Origin: Chloroflexota bacterium
Lineage (GTDB): Bacteria; Chloroflexota; Anaerolineae; Caldilineales; Caldilineaceae
NCBI GenBank assembly: GCA_016861025.1
Contig: BOKO01000021.1
Location: forward strand, 48,391 to 112,390
DNA length: 64,000 bases
Direction of reading: 5' to 3'
Position numbers and translations under genes: made by a program
Notes under the pieces: model-generated
Database searches by the model: none
Told to the model about the DNA's origin: nothing
What the model saw: only the letters and a program-made list of their open reading frames with translations
In this document: positions 47,987 through 58,180 of the stretch, in pieces
How the letters are laid out: each line of letters begins with the position of its first letter
Position numbering within the stretch: the first letter of the stretch is position 1

Positions 47987-49462
47987 GTGAAGTATCTGCG
48001 AATCTCTGTCTCTTCTGGGCTGCGCACGCTTGCCGGTCCAGCGATTGATTGGGCATGGCGCCAGCTGCTGACAGCCGCTGGTTATGGTTGGCGAGAAGTA
48101 TCCATCACCGACCCCTGTGATATTGCTTACACCACCAAAACCGAGCTGCCCAGCAAGGCGCGCATTGTGATCCTTGCCTCGCCTCAGTACTGGCAGGCGC
48201 CTTCAGCGCAGCGTCTGGCGGGTCTGGCAGTGAACGATCCGTACTCAGCACTCCGCTATAGCGGCGAGTCCTTTACACCGACGCTTTGTACAGAGTGCGA
48301 CGGCCGTTTTCAATTGGAACGTGACATAATTTTTGATCTGTTTTGGTTCTTGACCGGTCAGGAAGAAAAGCATTGGCCGCAGGACGTCTACGGTTTCTAC
48401 ACACTGCCAAAGCCCTGGCTGGCTGAGCGTGTATTGGAGCAGGCGCCTGCCTCAGCGATCATTGAGAAGTTTGGCGCGCTGTTGAAACAAGCTGGATATG
48501 ACGAGCCGTTGCCGCGTTGGCCGCAAGGGCGGCGCGCCGCCGCCGCTATCACGCACGACGTAGACTACCCTGAAGTGGTCCGCTGGCTAGAGCCGTTGCG
48601 CATCGTGCAGCGGCAAGGGCTGTCCGGCGTTGGCGCGGCGTGGCAGGTGCTGACAGGACGGCGCGATCACTGGGCGTTTCCGCGTTGGATGGAGCTTGAG
48701 GCGAACTATGGCATCCGCTCAGCGTTTTACTTCGTGGCGCGTCAGGGGTCGCTGCTCGAATATGCGCGCGGCACGCCCGACCCATTCTATGATGTGACTG
48801 CCCCCCGCTTTCGTGAGCTTTTCCGCACGTTGATTGACGGCGGCTGGGAAGTGGGGATGCACGCCAGCTATCTGGCGTACACCTCCAGGGAGCAGTTTGC
48901 CGCCGAAAAACAGCGCCTGGAGAAAGCAGCGAGTACAGCGATGATGGGCAACCGTCACCACTACTGGCACATGAACCCGGCGAATCCTGACGAAACGCTG
49001 CAGATGCACGCCGACATTGGCTTGCTTTACGACACCTCGCTCACGCACGATCGTTATCTTGGCTGGCGGCGCGGCTCGACTCTGCCCTTCTATCCGTTTG
49101 CGACGCAAGGTGCTGCGACGTGCAGTGGCCGTGAAATCGGCGTGGTGCAGCTTCCCGTTGCCTGGATGGACGCGCAGCTCTCGCGGCGCACAGACCTGTC
49201 GCAGCCGCAGCGCGAGGCAATGGTCATCGCGCTGATCGATCACGTTGCAGCGCAGCGCGGTCTGTTCGTCGCCAACGTGCACGACTACGTCTTCGATGAA
49301 GTGCTGTTTCCCGGCTGGCTCGCCACGCTGCGTGCCGTATTAGAACGCATCACTGCGCTCGGCGACTTCTGGGTGGCGACGCCGGCCACAATCGCCGCAC
49401 ACTGGCGTCAGCGTTATCAGCGGGTGCTCGCATGTAGCTACGGGCTTGAGGAAGGACGGTAA
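47987..49462 (+). CDS. Polysaccharide deacetylase-like protein
   Basis: A 491-residue protein with an N-terminal uncharacterised region (SLAG-like strand pattern, about 1-165) and a C-terminal NodB-like deacetylase fold. AAAITHDVDYPEVVRW (Asp pair, about residues 183-198) is the first motif. WMELEANYGIRSAFYFVA, GGWEVGMHASYLAYTS (His), NRHHYWHMNPANPDET and YDTSLTHDRYLGWR follow. Relatives occur in capsule loci. No signal peptide is seen, so action in the cytoplasm is likely. The start is GTG 47987, just downstream of the terminator; no strong ribosome site is visible. Confidence 0.75.
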   Translation: MKYLRISVSSGLRTLAGPAIDWAWRQLLTAAGYGWREVSITDPCDIAYTTKTELPSKARIVILASPQYWQAPSAQRLAGLAVNDPYSALRYSGESFTPTLCTECDGRFQLERDIIFDLFWFLTGQEEKHWPQDVYGFYTLPKPWLAERVLEQAPASAIIEKFGALLKQAGYDEPLPRWPQGRRAAAAITHDVDYPEVVRWLEPLRIVQRQGLSGVGAAWQVLTGRRDHWAFPRWMELEANYGIRSAFYFVARQGSLLEYARGTPDPFYDVTAPRFRELFRTLIDGGWEVGMHASYLAYTSREQFAAEKQRLEKAASTAMMGNRHHYWHMNPANPDETLQMHADIGLLYDTSLTHDRYLGWRRGSTLPFYPFATQGAATCSGREIGVVQLPVAWMDAQLSRRTDLSQPQREAMVIALIDHVAAQRGLFVANVHDYVFDEVLFPGWLATLRAVLERITALGDFWVATPATIAAHWRQRYQRVLACSYGLEEGR

Positions 49463-49466
49463 AAAG

Positions 49467-50639
49467 ATGGCGCACTCATCGGTTTCGCGTGCAGCAGTTC
49501 TGACACCCGACGCAGCGATCCATGCAACAGGCGTGCAAATCGGCGCTCGCCTGCTGGCGATCGACGCGCTGCGCGGCCTGGCTATCGTCGCAATGGCGCT
49601 AGACCATGCCGCAGCTTCAGTCTTCGTCAGCCTGCAGGCAGAGAGCTACGGCGGGTTGACGCCCCAGCTTGGCAGTTGGGCATCCTGGATGTTGGGGCTG
49701 TTCACCAATATTGCCTCGCCCACTTTCTGGTTTTTGGCTGGCGTGAGCATGACGCTCTACGCGCAGGGGCGTCTTAAGAAGGGCGACTCGAACTGGGAGA
49801 TCACGCGCTTTTTCCTGATTCGCGCTGGCGTGCTGGCGGCGCTCGACTTGACGGTGGCGTGGTTGGCGTGGCGTGGGGGGACGCCCTACACACATGTGCT
49901 GCTCAGCATCGGCGTCAGCATCGCGCTGGTTAGCCTGTTACGGCTGCTGCCGACCCCAATGCTTACCATTGTCGCCTTTGCCTGGCTGGCAGCTTATCAA
50001 CTGGCGCTGCCAGAGCTGGCTGCACGCTTCAACCAGGGCGTCGACTACTGGCAGGCGATGCTGCTTTACTTCAGTTACGAGACCGTCCCCGCCACCGAGT
50101 TTGCGATTTTGGGGTGGGGCAGCTTGATTGCACTCGGCTGTGCGTTTGGAACCGTGGTGCGCCGCGCCTGGTTTCGTTCCCCGCGCAATTGGGTGGTGGT
50201 GGGCGCTATGCTCTTTGCGCTCTTTGCCGTGCTGCGCGTGTGGGGCGGCTTCGGCGACTTGTGGCGTTACGATGCATCGCTGCCGGCTTACTACTGGATT
50301 GTAATGAACAAGACGCCGCCCAGCCTCACCTTCTTGCTGTTCAACCTGAGTATAGCAGCGTGGGTCTATGCGCTCTTCCTCAGTCGTCAGGCATGGCTGC
50401 AGCGGCTGCCCTTCACCTGGCTGGTGACGATGGGGCAGGTGGCGCTTTTCGCCTTTGTGGTGCATCTGGTCATCTACGGCATGCTTGGGCGAATGGCCGG
50501 GCTGCTGCCGGCGGCGGGGCCCGGCGCAGTCCGTGCGGTGTTGGTCTGGCTGATCGGGCTGGCGATCCTGATCCCACTCTGCACCTGGTATCGCAGCTAC
50601 CGCCGCGCCCGGCCTGATTCGTTGCTGCGCTATCTATAA
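49467..50639 (+). CDS. HGSNAT-like (DUF1624) membrane acetyltransferase
   Basis: A 390-residue polytopic protein with about ten helices. RLLAIDALRGLAIVAMALDHAA (about residues 30-50) is the heparan-alpha-glucosaminide N-acetyltransferase signature, with the conserved DALRG and DH. FWFLAGVSMTLYAQGR and the terminal GLAILIPLCTWYRSYRR follow. Such proteins carry acetyl groups across the membrane to amino sugars. Following a polysaccharide deacetylase, it may re-acetylate or exchange acyl groups on the glycan. GAGGAAGGA at 49449-49457 supports ATG 49467; TTG 49446 overlaps the upstream gene. Confidence 0.83.
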   Translation: MAHSSVSRAAVLTPDAAIHATGVQIGARLLAIDALRGLAIVAMALDHAAASVFVSLQAESYGGLTPQLGSWASWMLGLFTNIASPTFWFLAGVSMTLYAQGRLKKGDSNWEITRFFLIRAGVLAALDLTVAWLAWRGGTPYTHVLLSIGVSIALVSLLRLLPTPMLTIVAFAWLAAYQLALPELAARFNQGVDYWQAMLLYFSYETVPATEFAILGWGSLIALGCAFGTVVRRAWFRSPRNWVVVGAMLFALFAVLRVWGGFGDLWRYDASLPAYYWIVMNKTPPSLTFLLFNLSIAAWVYALFLSRQAWLQRLPFTWLVTMGQVALFAFVVHLVIYGMLGRMAGLLPAAGPGAVRAVLVWLIGLAILIPLCTWYRSYRRARPDSLLRYL

Positions 50640-50679
50640 AGTTGCAAAAACAAAACGCAAACATAGTGTACGTCACTAT
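50640..50679 (-). terminator. Probable terminator on the - strand
   Basis: ATAGTG (50663-50668) and CACTAT (50674-50679) pair around five bases. Read on the - strand the stem is followed by GTTTGCGTTTTGTTTTTG. It would end the antitoxin transcript and also lies right after the HGSNAT-like stop. Confidence 0.5.
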
Positions 50680-50735
50680 TTGGGAAAACTTCTGAAGCAG
50701 ATGGGTGGCCCCCGCCGCTACGATGAGCATCATGC

Positions 50736-50777
50736 AGGGATATAGATCGTAGGCGCAGCGTCAAGATAGATGCGCAT
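50736..50777 (-). pseudogene. VapC-like PIN toxin remnant
   Basis: Directly downstream of the antitoxin-like gene, the - strand reads MRIYLDAAPTIYIPA then a stop at 50730-50732. MRIYLD-x-x-P-x-IY is the opening beta strand of PIN-domain toxins, including the first catalytic Asp. A full PIN protein would run about 130 residues; only 15 codons remain and I find no continuation in other frames. Assignment rests on this short match plus its position, six bases after the antitoxin stop. Confidence 0.5.
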
Positions 50778-50782
50778 GACCG

Positions 50783-51025
50783 CTAGTCCCAACTTGCCCG
50801 CTCTTCAAGATATTGATCGATCTCCGCACGTGTCGGCGGTTGGTGTCCATGGGCAGTTTGTCTCGCCCGAATCGCAGCCAGAACCGTTTGCAGCAGTCGT
50901 TCGCCCTCGCTTTCGATCGGCTCGACCGTCAGGCGCACCCGTTGTGCTGGCATGGGAATCAATTCGTCCAACGCAATCGTGCTGCCATCGACGAGTGTCC
51001 CTGTAACGACATAAGTGCTGTGCAT
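50783..51025 (-). CDS. Small antitoxin-like protein
   Basis: An 80-residue protein. TGTLVDGSTIALDELIPMPAQRVRLTVEPIE resembles the beta-strand DNA-binding N-terminus of small antitoxins. The C-terminal TRAEIDQYLEERASWD is a charged helix that typically wraps a PIN toxin. It is one of two clear - strand genes. A PIN-toxin start follows but is cut after 15 codons, so this is probably an orphan antitoxin. AGGA precedes the ATG on the - strand. An extended -10 (TGCTATACT) lies about 200 bases upstream. Confidence 0.65.
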   Translation of the reverse strand: MHSTYVVTGTLVDGSTIALDELIPMPAQRVRLTVEPIESEGERLLQTVLAAIRARQTAHGHQPPTRAEIDQYLEERASWD

Positions 51026-51229
51026 TTTGATCTTGTCCTATCTCATCCAGAATTTACCCAGAGAATTTGGGTGCATGCGCAGCACGTTGCGCACGGCGCG
51101 CCTGCTCTGGCATCGACGCGGGCCAGGGCAGTGCTGCAGCATCTGCTGGCGCAGCGCCTGCCTCGCCTTCCTCCTCCATCAGCGCCGCCTGCACCGGCGC
51201 GACGCCGGCGCGCGCCTGCTGATAGTCGG

Positions 51230-51238
51230 AGTATAGCA
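51230..51238 (-). promoter_or_regulatory. Extended -10 promoter element (- strand)
   Basis: Read on the - strand this is TGCTATACT, matching TGnTATAAT at all but one base. It could serve the antitoxin gene with a leader of about 200 bases. ATGTCA is placed 17 bases ahead as a weak -35. Confidence 0.4.
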
Positions 51239-51331
51239 TAATTCGTGCACATTGACATTTCACCCCAAACAGGCGTACACTTTATGTAGACAACAGAACT
51301 GTTTGATGTGAGCATGTCTGTAAACGAAGAT

Positions 51332-51394
51332 TGTTGCGTGTTTCGTGCTGCGTGATGCGTACTTGGTGAGACCACACGCACGAAACACGAAACA
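51332..51394. repeat. Inverted repeat of the CGTGTTTCGTG type
   Basis: Bases 51337-51348 pair with 51378-51389 (12 base pairs). One mismatch is followed by four more pairs (51332-51335 with 51391-51394). The loop is 29 bases. Arm sequence resembles the hairpin at 33838-33896. It ends about 20 bases before the AAAGGAG of the next gene. Confidence 0.7.
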
Positions 51395-51426
51395 CGTTAC
51401 CCATTCGCCGCACAAAGGAGACCAGC

Positions 51427-52200
51427 ATGGAACCGCTCAAAGGGCTTTGCACCATCGTGATGCCGGAGTCGCATCTCCGCGAGTTTGCCTTTCAGCACGC
51501 GGTCGAGTTGAACCCGGAGAACTATCCGCTGGAACTCGAAGCTGGGGAGCCAGGCGCGCCGCCCGACCCGCAGGCGTTGTCGGCGGCGATGGAGACGCGA
51601 CGCCGCTGGCTCAATGGTATGACGCTGCGCGTCCATTTCATCGACGGCGACCCCGAAGTGCAGCGCCGCGTCGCCGCCATCGCCAGCGAGTGGAGCCAGT
51701 ACGCCAACATCCACTTCGAGTTCGGCGCAGGCCCCGACGCCGAGATTCGCGTCGCCTTCAAGCCGAACATGGGATCGTGGTCATACATGGGCACCGATTG
51801 CAGCCTGCCACAGCTTATAGATCATCCGACCATGAACCTGGGCTGGTTGACGCCGACCACGCCGGAGATCGAGTATCGTCGGGTCGTGTTGCATGAGTTC
51901 GGTCACGCGCTCGGTCTGGTGCACGAGCATCTTTCGCCCGTCGCCGAGATTCCGTGGGACGAACAGAAGGTGATCGCCTACTATAAACGCACCAACGGCT
52001 GGGACGAGAAGTACACACGCGCCAATGTACTGGCGCGCTCCAAAGCCGACGCCTTCACCCGTTTCGACCCGCAGTCGATCATGCTCTATCCTGTGCCCAA
52101 GGAATTGACCATCGGCGGCTTCGAGATTCCGTGGAGCAACAGCGAGCTTTCGCCGCTGGACAAGGAGTTTATCGGACAGATGTACTCCTTTCCTGGATAA
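51427..52200 (+). CDS. Metzincin (M12-like) zinc metalloprotease
   Basis: A 257-residue protein. VLHEFGHALGLVHEH is the full HExxHxxGxxH zinc site (His156, His160, His166), and SIMLYP about 60 residues later is the Met-turn. The N-terminal part has TLRVHFIDGDPEVQRRVAAIASEWSQYANIHFEF, as in astacin-like catalytic domains. No signal peptide or propeptide is obvious, which is unusual for secreted astacins, so export by another route or intracellular use is possible. AAAGGAG lies six bases ahead of ATG. It is first of three co-directional genes with a transglutaminase-like protein and a muramidase fusion. Confidence 0.85.
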   Translation: MEPLKGLCTIVMPESHLREFAFQHAVELNPENYPLELEAGEPGAPPDPQALSAAMETRRRWLNGMTLRVHFIDGDPEVQRRVAAIASEWSQYANIHFEFGAGPDAEIRVAFKPNMGSWSYMGTDCSLPQLIDHPTMNLGWLTPTTPEIEYRRVVLHEFGHALGLVHEHLSPVAEIPWDEQKVIAYYKRTNGWDEKYTRANVLARSKADAFTRFDPQSIMLYPVPKELTIGGFEIPWSNSELSPLDKEFIGQMYSFPG

Positions 52201-52243
52201 CGGGGCTGCAACCAGGAAGTGGTTTCTGCAAAGGAGCCTGACC

Positions 52244-53482
52244 ATGTCAACGTCGAACGCCATCATCGAGCTGCGCCAGAAAATCTATGACCTGCGTCTA
52301 CGCAGCAACGTCGTGCAGCAGGCTGTGGTGCAGACCACCGATCCCGATCGGCTGGCGCAACTGTTGCAAGAGGCCGGCGCAATCGAAGCGGAGCTGGCAG
52401 CGGCGGAAGCGGAGCTGCAAACAGCGGAACAGGCGCAGGCGAAATCCGCCGCACCGCGCGACGAAAAGGTGCGCAGCAGCGTCACGCGTAGCATGGCAAC
52501 CACGCAACTGGAAGCCGCCGTGCGGCTGCGTATGGCGCATGTGCCGACGGCGACCTATCACCTGCTCGACGCCGCCGAGAACCCGCTGGTCGAGATCACG
52601 GTCGAGAATGGCAAGACCACGCCGCGGCGGCTGCGCATCACCTCGCGCATCGAGGGCTACAGCGCCGAAGCTATCGACACCATCGAGCTGACAGGCAAAG
52701 GACGCCCCGATTCAACCCGCACCACCACCCAACTGCCAACCCTTTTCCCGGAGCGCATCCGCCCCGTGCAGGAGCTGACGCGCGCCACCGTCAACGTGCT
52801 CGTCGAGGAGATCGGCGGCAAGATCGAAACGCATGAGACGCTGCCCGTCTGGCTGCTGGCGCGCAACGCCGCACCGCTGGCGGTGCGCAACCCGGCGAGC
52901 GGCGGCTGGATCGACCTCAGCCGCTACTTCGGCGCGTTCGTCACGCCCAACCAGCGCGACGTGATGCGCTTTTTGCGTCACGCCGCCAATCTGCACCCGG
53001 AGCACCAGCTGGCAGGCTATCAAAGCGACGTCACCTTGCAGGCGCGCGCAATCTTCGACGCGCTCAAGCAGCAAGCCGGCATCACCTACGTCAACTCGCT
53101 GATCGCCTTCAACCCGGACGAGAGCGCACGCGGTCAGCGTGTGCGCCTGCCGCGCGAAACGCTGGAGGAACAGCAGGCGAACTGCATCGACGGCACGTTG
53201 CTTTTCGCCAGCCTGCTCGAGGCAATCTCGATCAACCCGGCGCTGGTCATTGTGCCCGGTCACGCCTTTGTCGGCTGGGAGACCGGCGCCAACAGCGGCG
53301 AATGGGATTACCTGGAAACGACGATGATCGGTTCCAACGAATTTGAGGACGCTCGCAAAATCGGGCAACAAAAAGCGACCTTCTGGGAAAAGCAAGCCGC
53401 CGCGCCTAACAAAGCGCATGTCTTCCGCCGCTGGTCGCTGCGCGATCTGCGCACGATCTATCGCATCACGCCGCTGGAGTAG
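52244..53482 (+). CDS. Transglutaminase-like protein with coiled-coil N-terminus
   Basis: A 412-residue protein. Residues about 5-75 form a charged coiled coil (EAGAIEAELAAAEAELQTAEQAQ). A middle beta-rich domain (about 90-215) has IEGYSAEAIDTIELTGKG. The C-terminal domain shows EEQQANCIDGTLLFASLLEA, PALVIVPGHAFVGWE and WDYLETT, consistent with the Cys-His-Asp triad of transglutaminase/NlpC-like papain folds (inference). It could crosslink or cleave peptide substrates. No signal peptide. AAGGAG gives a clear start at 52244. It lies between a metalloprotease and a muramidase fusion gene. Confidence 0.65.
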   Translation: MSTSNAIIELRQKIYDLRLRSNVVQQAVVQTTDPDRLAQLLQEAGAIEAELAAAEAELQTAEQAQAKSAAPRDEKVRSSVTRSMATTQLEAAVRLRMAHVPTATYHLLDAAENPLVEITVENGKTTPRRLRITSRIEGYSAEAIDTIELTGKGRPDSTRTTTQLPTLFPERIRPVQELTRATVNVLVEEIGGKIETHETLPVWLLARNAAPLAVRNPASGGWIDLSRYFGAFVTPNQRDVMRFLRHAANLHPEHQLAGYQSDVTLQARAIFDALKQQAGITYVNSLIAFNPDESARGQRVRLPRETLEEQQANCIDGTLLFASLLEAISINPALVIVPGHAFVGWETGANSGEWDYLETTMIGSNEFEDARKIGQQKATFWEKQAAAPNKAHVFRRWSLRDLRTIYRITPLE

Positions 53483-53496
53483 ACGGCGATCAGCAT

Positions 53497-53520
53497 CTGG
53501 GAAGCTGCGGAGCTTCCCGG
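53497..53520. repeat. Compact hairpin between two genes
   Basis: CTGGGAAGCT and AGCTTCCCGG form a ten-base-pair stem (one GU) around GCGG. No T-run follows, so it is more likely to affect message processing than to terminate. Confidence 0.65.
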
Positions 53521-53563
53521 AAGATTGCAGCGCAGGAAGTCCGGCTGTCTGGAGAAGATCACC

Positions 53564-56422
<2,859 letters not shown>

Positions 56423-56815
56423 GCGACTTTCGCGCGGCGCATTGACAGAGGTTTCGTCTATATCATGTATCGAGCGCTCGATGTGCCAATGGATGGTCAG
56501 ACGGCTGTCTGCCCCCAGCGCCGCGATCTCCAACTTCAACGGCAGCCGCCCGTCCAACTGTTCCGACGCCTGCGCCCCCTCGGGCGTCGCTAGATTCTCC
56601 ACTATGAAGTCGCCGTTGGTGTTTCGCTGGGCGAACAATCTCGGCTTTGTCGGCTTTTTCCTCATTGACATACACAGTCAAATATGCTATTCTCCACCAT
56701 GCATTTTATTAGTTAACTAAATTAAATAAAGATTGATGCGATATTTTATGCGAGGCGATTGATGTGATCAGACGCCTTGTAGCCATAGCTCATCAAGTTT
56801 GCAGTTGCCGGAGGA
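56423..56815. other. Intergenic region upstream of the ROK regulator
   Basis: This gap of about 390 bases contains a palindrome (56709-56720) and an AT-rich promoter-like zone (56690-56760). A - strand frame opens at 56671 (MSMRKKPTKPRLFAQRNTNG...), reads plausibly for about 85 codons, then runs without stop into the antisense of the upstream gene. It may be a decayed gene start. No + strand gene is seen. Confidence 0.5.
56709..56720. promoter_or_regulatory. Palindromic operator candidate for the ROK repressor
   Basis: TTAGTTAACTAA is a perfect 12-base palindrome about 100 bases before the ROK gene. Xylose-type ROK repressors bind TTAGTTT-type half-sites, so autoregulation is plausible (inference). 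Confidence 0.5.
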
Positions 56816-56821
56816 ATGGCG

Positions 56822-58102
56822 GTGCACGAGAAAGCCACGCATCAGCAGACACGAACGCACAATCGTCAGTTAGTCCTTCGCACTATCTTCGATCATGGGG
56901 TGATCAGCCGCGCTGATGTGGCGCGCTCGACGCATCTGACGCCGGTGACTGTATCGGAACTGGTGGCTGAGCTGATTGCAGACAACCTTGTGCGCGAGAT
57001 AGCGCAAACCGATCGGGAGGACGTGGGTGACGCAAAGCCTGCAAAACGTGGACGTCGACCGATTCTTCTGGAGGTGGCGGCAGATCAGCACCAGATCGTT
57101 GCGCTGCGCTTGGCGGTCCATGAATTTCGCGGAGCATTGCTCGATCTTAACGGAGAGTTCGTCTTTAGCAAAACCGTCCCAGTCGGGGCAGCTCGAGACG
57201 CGCAAGCCGTCGACCGATTGACGGAACTGGTTGATGAACTGGTCGAGCGCGCACGCAAGCCGATTTTGGGCATTGGCGTGGCATCGCCTGGGATTGTCGA
57301 CACGGTCAATGGAATCGTACTGCGTTCGGTCTTTTTTGGTTGGCGGCATCTACCGCTGGGAGAGATTTTGCGCCAACGCTACCGGATGGTTGTGCATGTG
57401 GCGAACGCAAGCCAGGTCACTGCGCTGGCCGAGCACCTCTTCGGCAGCAAGCGATCTCTCAGCAATCTGGCAGTCGTCCGCGTGGGTCAAGATGTTGGCG
57501 CTGGCTTTGTGATTGATGGACAGCTCTTTTTTGGAGATGGATTCGGCGCTGGGGAAATCGGGCACATTGTTGTCGATGAAGGTGGTGACCTCTGCGCCTG
57601 TGGCAATCGCGGTTGTTTGGAGACCAAGGTGAGCACGGTTGCCGTGTTACGTCAGGCCAGGGCGCTTGCATCTGCTCATCCATTGTCGCCGCTCGCTCAG
57701 GCGATCGCGGGCGCCGAAGGCCAGTCCCTGAATCCTGTGCTCGCTGCGCTTGCCGTCGGCGATCCTTTGGCGGCCCAGATTGTCCGTGAAAACGCCAGCT
57801 ATGTGGGACGGGCGCTTGCCACCATTGTCGGACTGCTCAACATTCAGCATATTCGGCTGGTGGGAAGCATCACACAGTTTGGAGACTGCTGGCTTGAGGA
57901 GTTGCGCTCGACATTGCTGGAAAATGCAATCCCGGACACGGCACAGCAGACCGAGATCGAGATCGCCGAACACGGCCCCAATGCCGTTATTTTGGGTGCA
58001 GCCGCTCTGTTGTTGTCACGTGAACTCGGCTTGACACTTGCGCGACGCGCTGGTTCTTGGGAATCACGCGACAAGCGCAATTCTAACCTCTCGTTTGATT
58101 GA
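56822..58102 (+). CDS. ROK-family transcriptional repressor
   Basis: About 426 residues. An N-terminal winged helix (NRQLVLRTIFDHGVISRADVARSTHLTPVTVSELVAELI) precedes an ROK sugar-kinase-like domain. LGIGVASPGIVD, the sugar-binding GEIGHIVVDEGGDLCACGNRGCLET with the CxCGxxGCxE zinc motif, and a closing VRENASYVGRALATIVGLLNIQHI are present. It probably senses a sugar imported by the adjacent ABC system and controls the 58181-62884 genes. Start: ATG 56816 is only one base from GGAGG (56810-56814), whereas GTG 56822 has ideal spacing, so GTG is preferred. A palindrome upstream suggests autorepression. Confidence 0.87.
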   Translation: MHEKATHQQTRTHNRQLVLRTIFDHGVISRADVARSTHLTPVTVSELVAELIADNLVREIAQTDREDVGDAKPAKRGRRPILLEVAADQHQIVALRLAVHEFRGALLDLNGEFVFSKTVPVGAARDAQAVDRLTELVDELVERARKPILGIGVASPGIVDTVNGIVLRSVFFGWRHLPLGEILRQRYRMVVHVANASQVTALAEHLFGSKRSLSNLAVVRVGQDVGAGFVIDGQLFFGDGFGAGEIGHIVVDEGGDLCACGNRGCLETKVSTVAVLRQARALASAHPLSPLAQAIAGAEGQSLNPVLAALAVGDPLAAQIVRENASYVGRALATIVGLLNIQHIRLVGSITQFGDCWLEELRSTLLENAIPDTAQQTEIEIAEHGPNAVILGAAALLLSRELGLTLARRAGSWESRDKRNSNLSFD

Positions 58103-58115
58103 CTGTGCACACAGT
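58102..58115. promoter_or_regulatory. Inverted repeat upstream of the oxidoreductase gene
   Basis: ACTGTG and CACAGT flank a CA centre, starting at the last base of the ROK stop codon and 66 bases before the next ATG. It could be an operator for a CRP- or LacI-type regulator. No second copy is seen upstream of 59588. Confidence 0.35.
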
Positions 58116-58180
58116 ATAGGGCGTTGCCGCCTGCAAACGAAAACCTCTCTTCTGATTCTATGAAAGGTTAAACGATAACG

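Larger units (their letters stand above)
51026..51426. other. Intergenic region between divergent genes
   Basis: The 401-base gap carries a - strand extended -10 near 51230-51238 and a large hairpin (51332-51394) just before the metalloprotease ribosome site. A 69-codon - strand frame (51054-51263) is GC-rich and Ala/Arg-heavy, without recognisable motifs; I do not call it as a gene. Confidence 0.55.

Noticed and set aside
51054..51263. A 69-codon - strand frame near the antitoxin
   Set aside because: It is Ala/Arg/Gly-rich with no motif, and the extended -10 overlaps its start region, so it is not supported as a gene.
56442..56470. TTGACA with a possible -10 downstream
   Set aside because: The bases at 16-18 spacing (ATGTAT and neighbours) match a -10 poorly and no + strand gene starts nearby.
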